Assembly: GCA_020354645.1 (NCBI GenBank)
Contig: CP070652.1
Coordinates: 1,919,051 to 1,970,517 of the forward strand
Length of the DNA stretch: 51,467 nucleotides
Direction: 5' to 3'
From: Deltaproteobacteria bacterium
GTDB lineage: Bacteria > Desulfobacterota > Desulfobacteria > Desulfobacterales > G020354645
Positions 16,602-26,288 of the stretch are shown in pieces. A program made the translations under genes and the position numbers. Positions within the stretch are counted from its first letter, which is position 1; each line of letters begins with the position of its first letter. The notes beneath the pieces are model-generated. The model was not told the origin of the DNA. It did not search any database and saw only the letters and a program-made list of their open reading frames with translations.

Positions 16602-17504
16602 TCAGCGATTCTGGTTTTCGCTGGCAGCTGAAATGTATATCGCGGATAAAATTAAAACGCCGCCGATTACCTTTGACCAAGTGAGTCCCTCTTTAAAAAT
16701 AATGTAAGCCAAAATTGTGCTGCCGATAGGCTCTCCCAGAAGACTGATGGCAATCAGACTGGCACTGAACCATTTCAGCGCCCAGTTGTAGCTTGAATGG
16801 CCGATGAGCTGGGAGATAACAGCCATGGCCCAGAAAGTTGCATAGGTATTGGTCGAAAATCCGGTTATTTGCAGGTTAAGCGAAAAAACAATCAGCCATA
16901 AAATCAAGGCCGCACATCCGTAACATACAAATATATAGGCCAGTAAGGACAGCTTACGGCGCAGATTTCTTCCCAGCAACAGATAAAAGGCTGCACAAAT
17001 ACTGCCAAGTAGTGCTAAAAAATCTCCAAGCAACGCCTTACCGCCGGTGGCAAAATCGCCGGCACCTATAATAATCCCTCCCCCCACACTGATGAAAATG
17101 CTCACGGCAACCGCAATTTTAATCCGCTCTTTGGTAATGAGCGGTGTCAGCAATCCCACCCACAGCGGGTTTGTATTAACCAACACAACGCTGTTGGTCA
17201 CCGAGGTATAGTCCAAAGAAGAAATCCAGGTGGCAAAATGGAATGCTAAAAACAAACCCGAGATAGCCGCCAGTCTCAGATCACGTAAAGAAAGATTGGA
17301 AAGCTCGCTCCGCGCCTTTAGCCATACGAGAGGGGTTAACAGGAGAGTTGCCAGACCCACCCGATAGGCTGCGATAACGAGCGCTGGTGCCTCAGCCAAG
17401 CGCGCAAAAATAGCCCCGGTTGACACTGCCAGAACACCGCTAACAAGCGCAAAATATGGATTAAAAGGGGGTTCGTCTGGAGAAACATCGGAGGTTACAA
17501 CCAT
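16602..17504 (-). CDS. EamA/DMT-family transporter
   Basis: The 300-residue protein shows ten hydrophobic helices arranged as two EamA repeats (about 12-145 and 160-295). It has the typical ending SLLGEPIGSTILAYIIFKEGLTWSKVIGGVLILSAIYI of drug/metabolite exporters. Substrates of this family cannot be predicted from sequence. It stands alone. Its start region lies close to the 3' end of the amidase gene, on the same strand. Confidence 0.9.
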   Translation of the reverse strand: MVVTSDVSPDEPPFNPYFALVSGVLAVSTGAIFARLAEAPALVIAAYRVGLATLLLTPLVWLKARSELSNLSLRDLRLAAISGLFLAFHFATWISSLDYTSVTNSVVLVNTNPLWVGLLTPLITKERIKIAVAVSIFISVGGGIIIGAGDFATGGKALLGDFLALLGSICAAFYLLLGRNLRRKLSLLAYIFVCYGCAALILWLIVFSLNLQITGFSTNTYATFWAMAVISQLIGHSSYNWALKWFSASLIAISLLGEPIGSTILAYIIFKEGLTWSKVIGGVLILSAIYISAASENQNR

Positions 17505-17596
17505 ATCAACGCCAACTGTTATTATCCTCTAGGACGGGTTTTCGGTAGGCTCTTAAGAAATGCCGTGGGATGTGTTTCTTTTATATATTTTTTTAT

Positions 17597-19609
17597 TCAG
17601 ATGACAATACCCTCAACCAATCGCTTCTGATAAGTCGAATTGATCAGTCGCTTGAAATCTCGGGAATTGCTGATGAAGGAAGTTTCAATCAATACCGCCG
17701 GCATATCGGCTCCCAGCAGCACGTAAAATGGCGCCTGTCTCACCCCTTTACTCTTGATCCTGGTATACCCTTTAGTTTTCAAAAGGTGAGACATGGACTC
17801 TTGGATATAACCAGCCAACTGGCTCGATTCATTAATTTTTGTATTTTGCATCAGGCTATACAGAATTGTCTGCAAATCGCTGATATTTTTAGTCGAAGTT
17901 GCGTTTTCCCGAGCAGCAACTCGAATCGAATCATCATCGGTTGCAAAGTTCAAATAATAGGATGAGATTCCGTACAGCCTTCTGTCCCTGTTAGCATTGG
18001 TGTGTATGGAAATAAAGAGATCGGCGTTTTGAGTGTTCGCAATCGCAGTTCGTTCCTCAAGCGTAAGGTATCGATCACCGTAACGGGTCATGATGACTTC
18101 ACAATTCAATTCTTTGCGAATTTTTTCCGCCAGCTTTTTTGCAATTTGGAGGGTGACGTATTTCTCATGCACACCTTTTATATAGCCCGGGGCCCCGTAA
18201 TCTCTGCCGCCATGTCCAGGGTCGATCACAATGCGGCGGACTCTGAGAGCAAGCTGCTTTGTCAGCGATTTTGAGGGGATATTCAGATCTTTTATATTAT
18301 ATTGTGTTTGCGATTGTTTATCCGGAGCAGTTTCTACATCGGCATCTCCCCCTCGCATATCCAGAACAATCCTGAAAGGATCTTTGAGAGAAAAAACTTT
18401 GTAACTTTTGAGAGATTTTATGTCAGCGACCACCCGCACCGAATCCGAGTTATACTGTCCGGCCCGCGCATGACTGAGAAGATCGTCATGGATTGGAATA
18501 ATTTTTTGAATGTTTCCGCCTAACCTGGCATTATGCAGATCGACGTATAACCGTTGGGGTTTTTTAATGGAAGGATCCCTTTTGAGGAGGTTATAGGTAA
18601 AAGTCGTATCCTTATCTGCATCAATGACAATACGGGTATAATTCGGATTGGACCAGAATCGCAACCCCGTTACGATTGTTTTTCGACCGATTGAGTCGGG
18701 TCTTTTCTCCTGATTTGAGTTTTTCCGGGACCGGGAGTTGCGTTGGGATTGTGTTTTATCTCCGGTCGAAGTTTTTGGAGAAGATGCCGACGTTTTGTTT
18801 TCCGTCCTGGCAACTTCCCGGTCTTCGTCTTTTGTGATGGAACGGAGAGCGGACATGGCCTTGGGTTGATAGCCGCTTTTGGGATACTCTTCAACGATGC
18901 GGGTGAAGGCCTCAATGGCCTCTTTTTTATCGAACGCATTGCGTGAGCGTCTGTATAGTTGATAATATAGCTCACCGGTTTTGTAGAGCCCTGCCCCCGC
19001 CCAGGGTCCATTGGGGTTATGATCATAGACCGCCTGAAACTCATCAATACAGGCCAGCCAATTTTCTCTATATTTCTGTTTTTCAGGCCGTTTATTAAGC
19101 TGATTGTAGCAGGCTTCGGCGCGATGATATTGAATCTTCTCCGCTGCGCTGTTTTTCTTTTTGTTGCCCTTTTGTTGATTTTGTGGTCTGCGATTGGAAA
19201 CGTTCCGATGAGAAAGACTGCGGATAGCTTCGGATGCTCTGTCACGATAACCGCTGTTAGGAAACTGTTTAATGAGACGCTCAAAATTATCAAGGGCCTC
19301 TTTTTTATCCGAAGGATTGGCGGAAAATTTGTACAACTCACGATAAAGCGTTCCGGTCATATACAGGCCGGCAGCCGCCCAAGAGCCGGTGGGATCATAC
19401 TTGTAAACCGCTTGAAACTTGTTGATGCAGGGCAGCCAATTGTGACGATATTTTCGCTTTGCGGGATTTTTTTTAAGTTCTTGATAGCTGGCTTCAGCTT
19501 GAAAATATAGATCTCTGGCTGATGCTGCTTCAGATGGCGCAGCGCATAATATGATTATAATACTGCATATGAGCAATCCGGCTATATATGATCTCGTAAA
19601 CAACATCAT
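17597..19609 (-). CDS. N-acetylmuramoyl-L-alanine amidase (AmiC-like) with repeats and AMIN domain
   Basis: The 670-residue protein has a signal peptide (about 1-29). Two TPR-like helical repeats follow, each with a WLPCINKF/WLACIDEF-type line (about 30-120 and 165-255). Then come a charged low-complexity linker, an AMIN domain (about 310-425) for envelope targeting, and an Amidase_3 zinc domain from about 455. The last contains VIDPGHGGRDYGA with His466, IHTNAN and VLIETSFISN. It cleaves peptide from murein during septum splitting. The ATG follows the mutS stop directly. The frame ends at EGIVI; beyond the TGA the same frame stays open for 24 codons (IKKYIKE...), see findings. Confidence 0.93.
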   Translation of the reverse strand: MMLFTRSYIAGLLICSIIIILCAAPSEAASARDLYFQAEASYQELKKNPAKRKYRHNWLPCINKFQAVYKYDPTGSWAAAGLYMTGTLYRELYKFSANPSDKKEALDNFERLIKQFPNSGYRDRASEAIRSLSHRNVSNRRPQNQQKGNKKKNSAAEKIQYHRAEACYNQLNKRPEKQKYRENWLACIDEFQAVYDHNPNGPWAGAGLYKTGELYYQLYRRSRNAFDKKEAIEAFTRIVEEYPKSGYQPKAMSALRSITKDEDREVARTENKTSASSPKTSTGDKTQSQRNSRSRKNSNQEKRPDSIGRKTIVTGLRFWSNPNYTRIVIDADKDTTFTYNLLKRDPSIKKPQRLYVDLHNARLGGNIQKIIPIHDDLLSHARAGQYNSDSVRVVADIKSLKSYKVFSLKDPFRIVLDMRGGDADVETAPDKQSQTQYNIKDLNIPSKSLTKQLALRVRRIVIDPGHGGRDYGAPGYIKGVHEKYVTLQIAKKLAEKIRKELNCEVIMTRYGDRYLTLEERTAIANTQNADLFISIHTNANRDRRLYGISSYYLNFATDDDSIRVAARENATSTKNISDLQTILYSLMQNTKINESSQLAGYIQESMSHLLKTKGYTRIKSKGVRQAPFYVLLGADMPAVLIETSFISNSRDFKRLINSTYQKRLVEGIVI

Positions 19610-22237
19610 TCAGCGGGTGGTTGTTTTTGATAGCTCCTGAAGATGGTTTAAATAGTTTATGGCATCCAGGGGCGTCATTTTAGAAATGTCGAGTCGGTTC
19701 AGTTTTTCGACAATAAAATTCTCTGGGTTGTGAAAAAGGTTGAGTTGCACCTGGTCCCCGGTCGGAGGTGGATCGCCCCGCAAAATGGCCGGAGAACCAT
19801 TGGGATTTCGCTCGCCTTTTTCAATATTTGATAGAATCTTTTTCGCCCGCTTGAGGACTCCGCCGGGAATACCTGCCAGTCGGGCTACCTGTATGCCGTA
19901 ACTTCGATTGGTGCCGCCTCCAACCAGTTTTCTTAAAAAAATGATTTCATCATTCCATTCTTTGACAGCAACATTGTAATTCTTTACCCGGGGTTTGGTC
20001 AATGCCAGATCGGTTAATTCATGATAATGAGTGGCAAAAAGGGTTTTAACACCGTATCCATGTAACTCATGAAGATATTCCGCTACGGCCCACGCGATGC
20101 TAAGACCGTCAAAGGTGCTAGTTCCCCTGCCGATTTCGTCCATAATCACTAAGCTTTGAGAGGTCGAATTGTTCAGGATATTGGCAGTTTCCTGCATTTC
20201 AACCATAAAGGTGCTCTGGCCTTGTGAAAGATTATCCAAGGCGCCGACCCGGGTAAATATCCTATCGGTAACACAAATGGACGCAGATTTTGCAGGGACA
20301 AAACAGCCCATATGCGCCATGAGGACTTGCAGTGCCACCTGACGCAGAATCGTTGATTTGCCCGCCATGTTGGGCCCAGTGATAATGAGTATCTGGTTTT
20401 GGTTGTTGTCTATCCTGATACTATTGGGCACAAACCGCTCTGCAGTAATCATCTTCTCAATAACCGGATGGCGTCCCGCTTCAATATGTATATAGCCTTC
20501 GGAATTGACTTCCGGTCGGCAGTAATCATTCAGATCCGCAACTTCGGCAAAATTTAGCAGACAATCCAGACGGGCAATAAAACCGGCAATCCGTTGAATG
20601 GCGTTATTGTTTTTTTTCACCGCCGAGCGTATCCGATTAAAGATTTCATACTCAAGCGTCGCGCGATGCGCTTCGGCCTCCAGAACTTTTGATTCAAATG
20701 TCTTTAATTCATCAGTGATGTATCTTTCAGCATTAACTAAGGTTTGCTTTCGAACATAATGAGCCGGCACCGCCTCCGAGCGTGCTTTCGGCACTTCAAT
20801 ATAGTAGCCAAACACTTTATTATATCTTACTTTCAATGAATTTATGCCGGTTGTTTCTCGCTCTTTTACCTCTAGTCGGGCAAGCCAACCTTTGCCATCG
20901 CGGCTGATGTGTACAAGTTCATCCAACTCCGGATCGTAGCCGGTTTTAATAATCCCACCTTCATGAATCGTTGGCGGTGCATCCTCCCGGATAGCTTTTT
21001 CAATAAGGTCCGCGAGCTCTCTCAGGCAGTCCAGGTCTTCTTTCCAGATAAAATAGGCCGAATTTAGCTGGGATAACTGGTCTTTGATTTTAGGCAGGGC
21101 GTTGAGAGAGCGCCTTAGGGCAATCAGATCTCGAGCATTACAGTGGCCCATGTTGATCTTGCTTCCGAGTCGCTCAAGGTCGTAAACTGATTTTAAATCT
21201 TCGCGGATACCCCTGCGAAGATACACGGTGTCCTTTGCCTCTTGGACGGCGTCCAGCCGGGTGTCAATTTTATGAATATCGATATGGGGATAACGCAGCC
21301 ATTTTTTCAGCAACCTTGCGCCCATTGCCGTAATGGTCCTATCGACGATATCCAGAAGCGTTCCCTGCCGCGACCCTGTCTGAATATTCTTCATTATTTC
21401 AAGGTTTCGACAACTCAGATCGTCTACAACCAAAAAGTTGTTTAATGAATAGGTTTCAATGCCGGTGATATGCGTTATTTTTTGTTTCTGGGTTTCCTGA
21501 ACATAATATAACGCGGCTCCGGCTGCCTGCACAGCGGTCTTTAAACCCTCACAGCCAAATCCTTCAAGGGACAGGGTTTGGAATTGTTGAAGGAGCCTTT
21601 CTCTCCCGCGGCGATAATGAAAGGCGTTTTCTTCAAGAAAAGTGATGGCCTTATCACCAGATGCGCGGATAACCGCAGCAAAGGGCGGCTGATCTTTAAA
21701 GGGTTGCGGCAGGAGAATCTCTCTTGGGGAGACGCGCAGAATTTCATCGCTGATCTGGATGAAATCTTTTGCTTCCGTCAGTCGGAAAGTACCAGTTGAA
21801 ATGTCCAGATAGGCTAAGCCAAAGACATCGTCTCTGTGGGCTAGCGCAAGAATAAAATTGTAGGTGTCCGCCGCTAAGAATTCGTTTTCCACAATCATCC
21901 CAGGAGTTATGACCCGCACGACTTCCCTTTTGACCAAACCCTTGGCTTTGGTAGGGTCTTCGACCTGATCGCAAATGGCAACTTTGTAACCCTGATCGAT
22001 CAGACGGGCAATATACCCCTTGACGGCCCGATGCGGCACACCGCACATTGGTACCGGCGTCTCTTCTTTCTTGTTTCGAGAGGTTAATGTTATTTCAAGT
22101 AGCCGGGATGCCTTTTCAGCATCTTCAAAGAACATTTCGTAAAAATCTCCCATTCGGTAAAACAGGATGGCATCTGGATACTGCTCCTTGATGTTCAAAT
22201 ACTGTTTGATCATGGGAGTAGTTTTAGGCGGGTTCAT
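19610..22237 (-). CDS. mutS: DNA mismatch repair protein MutS
   Basis: The 875-residue protein is a full MutS. The N-terminal mismatch-binding domain has the FYRMGDFYEMF motif, where the Phe stacks on the mismatch. Connector, lever and clamp domains follow. The ATPase has Walker A GPNMAGKST at 621-629, the signature STFMVEMQETANIL, Walker B VIMDEIGRGTSTFDG and the His of ATHYHEL. It recognises mismatches and recruits MutL. It sits between a LapA-like gene and the amidase, with no mutL in view. Confidence 0.98.
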   Translation of the reverse strand: MNPPKTTPMIKQYLNIKEQYPDAILFYRMGDFYEMFFEDAEKASRLLEITLTSRNKKEETPVPMCGVPHRAVKGYIARLIDQGYKVAICDQVEDPTKAKGLVKREVVRVITPGMIVENEFLAADTYNFILALAHRDDVFGLAYLDISTGTFRLTEAKDFIQISDEILRVSPREILLPQPFKDQPPFAAVIRASGDKAITFLEENAFHYRRGRERLLQQFQTLSLEGFGCEGLKTAVQAAGAALYYVQETQKQKITHITGIETYSLNNFLVVDDLSCRNLEIMKNIQTGSRQGTLLDIVDRTITAMGARLLKKWLRYPHIDIHKIDTRLDAVQEAKDTVYLRRGIREDLKSVYDLERLGSKINMGHCNARDLIALRRSLNALPKIKDQLSQLNSAYFIWKEDLDCLRELADLIEKAIREDAPPTIHEGGIIKTGYDPELDELVHISRDGKGWLARLEVKERETTGINSLKVRYNKVFGYYIEVPKARSEAVPAHYVRKQTLVNAERYITDELKTFESKVLEAEAHRATLEYEIFNRIRSAVKKNNNAIQRIAGFIARLDCLLNFAEVADLNDYCRPEVNSEGYIHIEAGRHPVIEKMITAERFVPNSIRIDNNQNQILIITGPNMAGKSTILRQVALQVLMAHMGCFVPAKSASICVTDRIFTRVGALDNLSQGQSTFMVEMQETANILNNSTSQSLVIMDEIGRGTSTFDGLSIAWAVAEYLHELHGYGVKTLFATHYHELTDLALTKPRVKNYNVAVKEWNDEIIFLRKLVGGGTNRSYGIQVARLAGIPGGVLKRAKKILSNIEKGERNPNGSPAILRGDPPPTGDQVQLNLFHNPENFIVEKLNRLDISKMTPLDAINYLNHLQELSKTTTR

Positions 22238-22307
22238 GGGCTAATTCTTACCGGTTCAGTGATCGGTGTGTTGGGCTTGATATTCCATGCAATTTTCGTT
22301 TTGGATA

Positions 22308-22706
22308 TTATTGCTGCTGATTTTGAACGTTGACCGGCTCTTGAGATTCCGTTTTAATTACAACGGTCTTTGAGTCAGGCTCTTCAGTATCGCCTCTCAG
22401 AGAATCAAGTTCTTCTTGGAGAGCAGTAATTTCAGCCAGGCGGGAATCGTTTTTAGCTTTTAACACTTTAATTTTCTTATTAAATTTTAGCCGATCCAAT
22501 AAAATGATATAAGATCCCAACAGCAGCCCTCCAATAAAGCAGACAAAGGAGAGAACCAGGTTGTAAATCTCAGGTGTTCTGTAGTCGGTCACCAAGAGGT
22601 TGATTCTAAGACTTTGTTTTCCTAAAAAGAAATCCTGGTTTTGGAACACCACGATCACAACAAATCCAAGGAGAACCACCCAGATGGCGATCTTCAGCTT
22701 TTTCAT
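22308..22706 (-). CDS. LapA-domain (DUF1049) inner-membrane protein
   Basis: Starting at ATG 22706 (GGAGAG just upstream), the 132-residue protein has two membrane helices (about 3-21 and 49-70) separated by QNQDFFLGKQSLRINLLV. This is the LapA pattern, where the N of a VVFQNQ motif follows the first helix. A cytoplasmic coiled coil (KKIKVLKAKNDSRLAEITALQEEL) and a polar Gln-rich tail complete it. LapA/LapB proteins regulate LPS synthesis in gammaproteobacteria. The role here is inferred from family only. Confidence 0.8.
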   Translation of the reverse strand: MKKLKIAIWVVLLGFVVIVVFQNQDFFLGKQSLRINLLVTDYRTPEIYNLVLSFVCFIGGLLLGSYIILLDRLKFNKKIKVLKAKNDSRLAEITALQEELDSLRGDTEEPDSKTVVIKTESQEPVNVQNQQQ

Positions 22707-22896
22707 GTTTCTCTCCATAGGCCTTTGATATAAAATCGTTTGTTTTCCCGGTTGATATAAGATTATAGTAATTACCCAAATAACGTTCCACTAAAAAATT
22801 ACCCTTCGCTCGGACCATCACATCCGTAAAAGCAATCGGAATATGTATTTGAAAAACACTGTAATTTATTAAAATTACTCTTTCATTGCAAAAAAC

Positions 22897-23646
22897 TCAA
22901 CCTTTTTTTAATGTCAGCGGCACCACCTCTAATTGACCCCAGAGGCCTATTTCATCATCCACGATGACAACAAGCCCGCTTACACCCTCTATGGCTTTTG
23001 CAAAACCAATCGCCTTTGGGATGTCCGATTTTGAGTGAACGCGGTTTGCGGTTGCCGTGGCTGCAGCATCTGCAAGCGGGCAAGACCGCGATACAACACA
23101 GACGGCATCTGCCTTGCCGAGGCTCAGTGAATGGCCTATCTTTCCAGAAGATGTGCACACTGAAATCGGTTTATTTTCCCCATCGATTCGAATCCCCATA
23201 CGCAGGCTTAATGGTGATGCTCCTGCATAAATACCAACTGTAAATGAGGATTTGGTTTTTACGAAGACATCACCTCCGTTTTCAATCACAATTTCGTCGG
23301 TGTGCGGCAACAAGCCTTTGCCTACATACTCTGAAATCGCCCCGGCTACCGAGGCCATTGGCCCCACCCCGGCCATCTGGCCGGCCCGGGCCATGTTGCG
23401 TATGATCAAGGGGGCAGGTCCGTTAACGCGCCATGGCCTGAGCGTTTTTAAAAACAGAGGATTATTTTTGGCATAGGTTTCAATGTATGCCCGGCATTGA
23501 AGGACAAGATCGCGAGCGAGACCTTCAAGATTTTTGTCAGCCTGGACAAAAAGATCTGTTTCCTTGACCGCCACTCTGAAGCTTACCAGATCAGAACGGC
23601 GAATCAGATTTCTGTAGAATCGGTTGTGTTGGTTGACACGCGACAT
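22897..23646 (-). CDS. UPF0280/ApbE-like protein
   Basis: The 249-residue product matches the UPF0280 family, which shares the ApbE fold. Visible are GPMASVAGAISEYVGKGLL, IENGGDVFVK (the metal and FAD region in ApbE relatives), VCTSSGKIGHSLSLGKADAV and CPLADAAATATANRV. ApbE proteins transfer FMN to threonine. UPF0280 proteins lack a proven activity and often sit with methanogenesis-like or sulfur-metabolism genes. It follows the dNTPase gene by six bases, so the two are cotranscribed. Confidence 0.85.
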   Translation of the reverse strand: MSRVNQHNRFYRNLIRRSDLVSFRVAVKETDLFVQADKNLEGLARDLVLQCRAYIETYAKNNPLFLKTLRPWRVNGPAPLIIRNMARAGQMAGVGPMASVAGAISEYVGKGLLPHTDEIVIENGGDVFVKTKSSFTVGIYAGASPLSLRMGIRIDGENKPISVCTSSGKIGHSLSLGKADAVCVVSRSCPLADAAATATANRVHSKSDIPKAIGFAKAIEGVSGLVVIVDDEIGLWGQLEVVPLTLKKG

Positions 23647-23652
23647 CGATAC

Positions 23653-24840
23653 TTAATAGATTAATGGCTCAGGTCGCATATTTTCGGGGCATTGCCGCAG
23701 AAAATACTGATCCGTCATTCCGGCAATAAAATCCCGGACAATTTCCTCTTTGCTGTGCTTCTGGACGTAGTCGGATGAAATGTCTTCAAGGAACCGCGTA
23801 AAAATCACGGACGAATGATTCTTGTTTTCAATATCGGCAAGATACCTTTCAAAAAGCAATACAAAAAGAGACTTTATCGTGGTCAAGTTTGTCTTTATTT
23901 TTGGGTTTAAATAGATTCGTTCCAGATTAAAAACCTTGAGTTGCTGGAGCGCTTCTGACACTTCCGTGCTGAAAGCAACGAAGCTATTTTGAAAACTGTT
24001 TGTGATAACATCGGATACAAGCTTGAAAACGATTGTTCCGTTTGTGTTACCCAAACATCTGACGCTTTCTTTGGGAAGGTCGGATCTTTTGATGATATTC
24101 AGACGTATCGCATCTTCGATGTCCCGGCCGATATAGCTGATGGTATCCGCCATTCGGACCACACACCCCTCCAATGTCATGGGTACCAGTTTGGTTTCAG
24201 GATCTGCTTTTTTGGAAGCAATTTCTTTTTGCAAAATTTCAAAGGTTTTCTCCCGCATTGGTTCCAGCTGCTGGTTATGAATTTCGCCGTCATGGCAAAG
24301 GATGCCGTCCAGAGTCTGGAGGCACAGATTCCATCCTCTCCCTTTCCTTTCGACTTGGTCCAAGAACTGTACACTTTGAACGTTGTGTTGGAAGTAACCG
24401 ATACCGTGTTTTTGGCAAAGTTCAGATAAAATCCTTTCACCGTCATGCCCGAAGGGCGTGTGTCCAATATCATGGCCGAGGGCGACAGCCTCTATTAAAT
24501 CCTCATTTAAACCAAGGAAACGCCCGATGGTACGGGCAATTTTAGAAACCAACTGCACGTGCAACACCCTATGTGTAATGTGATCATTTCTAATCAGATA
24601 AAAAACCTGCGTCTTGTCGATATACCTTGCATACGCTCGGGAGTATAAAATCCGATCTGTATCAACCGCAAAGCTCTGACGGTAACCGAATTCCAAATGA
24701 TCTTCAGGAATGCGGCGAATTCCCTGTGTGTTCAAAGTCGCTGCCGGGGATAACACCTTGTTTTCTAACCGGTCCAGTGTCATCTTGATCCGATTGAGAA
24801 TCGGATCAAAGTTGTCCTCATTAGATTTCCTCATTTTCAA
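23653..24840 (-). CDS. dGTPase-like HD-domain deoxynucleotide triphosphohydrolase
   Basis: The 395-residue protein has the dGTPase layout. YRQSFAVDTDRILYSRAYARYIDKTQVF is the substrate-binding front. The HD metal site appears as HRVLHVQL and ALGHDIGHTPFGHDGE, with VRMADTISYIGRDIEDA supplying the last Asp. It would cleave dNTPs to deoxynucleosides and triphosphate. It starts at TTG 24840 or ATG 24834, inside the end of the ATP-grasp gene (20-base overlap), which indicates translational coupling. Confidence 0.92.
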   Translation of the reverse strand: MKMRKSNEDNFDPILNRIKMTLDRLENKVLSPAATLNTQGIRRIPEDHLEFGYRQSFAVDTDRILYSRAYARYIDKTQVFYLIRNDHITHRVLHVQLVSKIARTIGRFLGLNEDLIEAVALGHDIGHTPFGHDGERILSELCQKHGIGYFQHNVQSVQFLDQVERKGRGWNLCLQTLDGILCHDGEIHNQQLEPMREKTFEILQKEIASKKADPETKLVPMTLEGCVVRMADTISYIGRDIEDAIRLNIIKRSDLPKESVRCLGNTNGTIVFKLVSDVITNSFQNSFVAFSTEVSEALQQLKVFNLERIYLNPKIKTNLTTIKSLFVLLFERYLADIENKNHSSVIFTRFLEDISSDYVQKHSKEEIVRDFIAGMTDQYFLRQCPENMRPEPLIY

Positions 24841-25615
24841 TAAGCGTCTCCATTAGCCGGATGTAGTCGATGCCCGCAGCCCGGAAGCCTTCCTTGCCGT
24901 ATTTCATGTTGGCTTCCAGCACATAATAGCATCCGTTATTTTCGCAGATATCGATACCGACATCGTCCCATTGGCATCTGTGAGCCGTATGCAGCGCGAG
25001 ATCAAGGGCATCAGCGGGCACATCGTCCAGGCAGACGGTCCCGCCGACTGCCAGATTGGTTCTGAATTCACCTGGTGGTGCCAGGCGCCAGTAGGCATGG
25101 ACAATCTTTTTTCCAATGACGACGATCCGTATATCGCGCTTAACAGGCAGAAAGTCCTGGACGTAAGCCGTATCGGTGCTATTTAAATAAACTTCGAGAT
25201 CTTTATGCTCCTTAATCAGATACACCCCCCTTCCCATGGCCGAACCCCGAGGAATCTTTCCAATAAACGGATAATCAAAATGATCGGTAATGGTGGCTTT
25301 TTGACGCTTTCCATAAAACACTCGCGTCCTGGGGTGTGGTATATTCAGCATTGCGAACAGTGCGGAGTGTTTGATTTTGTCCTGAACGCATTTGTATGTG
25401 TGATAGCTTGGGAACGTATTTTTCCCCATGGCATCAAAAAGATCGGCATAAAAAGTGGTTGGATAATAAATGGTTTCGGCATTTCGTATGAGATCCGCCT
25501 CTTGCGAATTGTAGTCGTTAAAATTAGGACGGACACCGAGGGTAATAACATTTTTACAGTCTCGCAGGCGTGCTTCCAGAGCTATCACTTTATTAGAAGG
25601 TATCATGATGAACAT
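24821..25615 (-). CDS. ATP-grasp (RimK-type) ligase
   Basis: The 264-residue protein shows an ATP-grasp fold. After a Rossmann-like N-domain come YPFIGKIPRGSAMGRGVYLI (ATP-binding Lys and glycine loop), TAYVQDFLPVKRDIRIVVIGKKIV and the metal-binding end VGIDICENNGCYYVLEAN. It resembles RimK/alpha-aminoadipate-type carboxylate-amine ligases that add amino acids to proteins or peptides; the acceptor is unknown. The gene overlaps the following dNTPase gene by 20 bases, an unusual pair. The start is at ATG 25615 or 25606. Confidence 0.85.
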   Translation of the reverse strand: MFIMIPSNKVIALEARLRDCKNVITLGVRPNFNDYNSQEADLIRNAETIYYPTTFYADLFDAMGKNTFPSYHTYKCVQDKIKHSALFAMLNIPHPRTRVFYGKRQKATITDHFDYPFIGKIPRGSAMGRGVYLIKEHKDLEVYLNSTDTAYVQDFLPVKRDIRIVVIGKKIVHAYWRLAPPGEFRTNLAVGGTVCLDDVPADALDLALHTAHRCQWDDVGIDICENNGCYYVLEANMKYGKEGFRAAGIDYIRLMETLIENEEI

Positions 25616-25712
25616 TTAGACGTTATGCCATTTAGTCCGCAGACTTCACTCGGCGACTAAATTTGTAAAAATGAGTTAAGAATACTATCACAATTCCAAA
25701 AAATGGTAATTA

Positions 25713-26204
25713 TCAGAGTTCAAACAGTTCATTTATGAGATTCATGCTTCTTCTGGTATGGCTGCCCGGCCAGAATATTTTCCGGCATTTTATGCAAACT
25801 TGGAACGCATTATGGGTTTCCCAGATATAATCCGGCACGTCATTCCGCACAGAATCTTTGTCAACCGCTTCAATCGGTGTGTTACACCGCAAGCATCTTG
25901 AAAACGGCCGCGTGTCTGTTCGTTTCACGTCGAGTGCCACAATGACTTCCTTTAGCTGTTCAAAGGGATGATCTGATTTTATAAAGATGAGATTGGGCGA
26001 TGATATCTTTTTTCGAATACTTTGGGTTCGGGTCAGCAATATACGTTCTGGATCTGAAAGATCGAATAGGTTGCTGTTCGGGAAATCCGATTCATAAAGG
26101 GTGTCAAAACCAAGAATACGCAGCCATTTTGCAAGTTTGCCCAGTGTTATTTCTGCTGCAAAACATAGGTTCATAAGATCATAGAGCCAAAAAGCTGGTG
26201 TCAA
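25713..26204 (-). CDS. Mut7-C (PIN-like) RNase-family protein with zinc ribbon
   Basis: The 163-residue protein aligns with Mut7-C/DUF82 proteins: LGKLAKWLRILGFDTLYESD at the front, RILLTRT in the middle, and a C-terminal ribbon with CLRCN and CIKCRKIFWPGSH. Usual members start FxADxMLGKLARWLR and have LTRDxxL, with Asp residues in the PIN active site. Here they read AAEITLGKL and LTRTQSI, so both acids are changed (to Glu and Thr). It may be a weak or inactive nuclease that still binds RNA. Confidence 0.82.
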   Translation of the reverse strand: MTPAFWLYDLMNLCFAAEITLGKLAKWLRILGFDTLYESDFPNSNLFDLSDPERILLTRTQSIRKKISSPNLIFIKSDHPFEQLKEVIVALDVKRTDTRPFSRCLRCNTPIEAVDKDSVRNDVPDYIWETHNAFQVCIKCRKIFWPGSHTRRSMNLINELFEL

Positions 26205-26238
26205 AACATTGTATTACAAAACAGTTGGTTATTATTAT

Positions 26239-26288
26239 AGACTTGTTACATCCTAAATATATTACTGACCAGACTATTTCACAAGTCT
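26239..26288. repeat. Inverted repeat AGACTTGT/ACAAGTCT
   Basis: Perfect 8-bp arms separated by 34 bases lie in the 231-bp gap between the Mut7-C and DnaJ-like genes. It could be a weak hairpin or a binding site. Confidence 0.3.

Noticed and set aside
17597..17599. TGA as selenocysteine codon in the amidase
   Set aside because: No selenocysteine insertion hairpin is evident just after it and the family has no redox site at its C-terminus; nonsense change is simpler.
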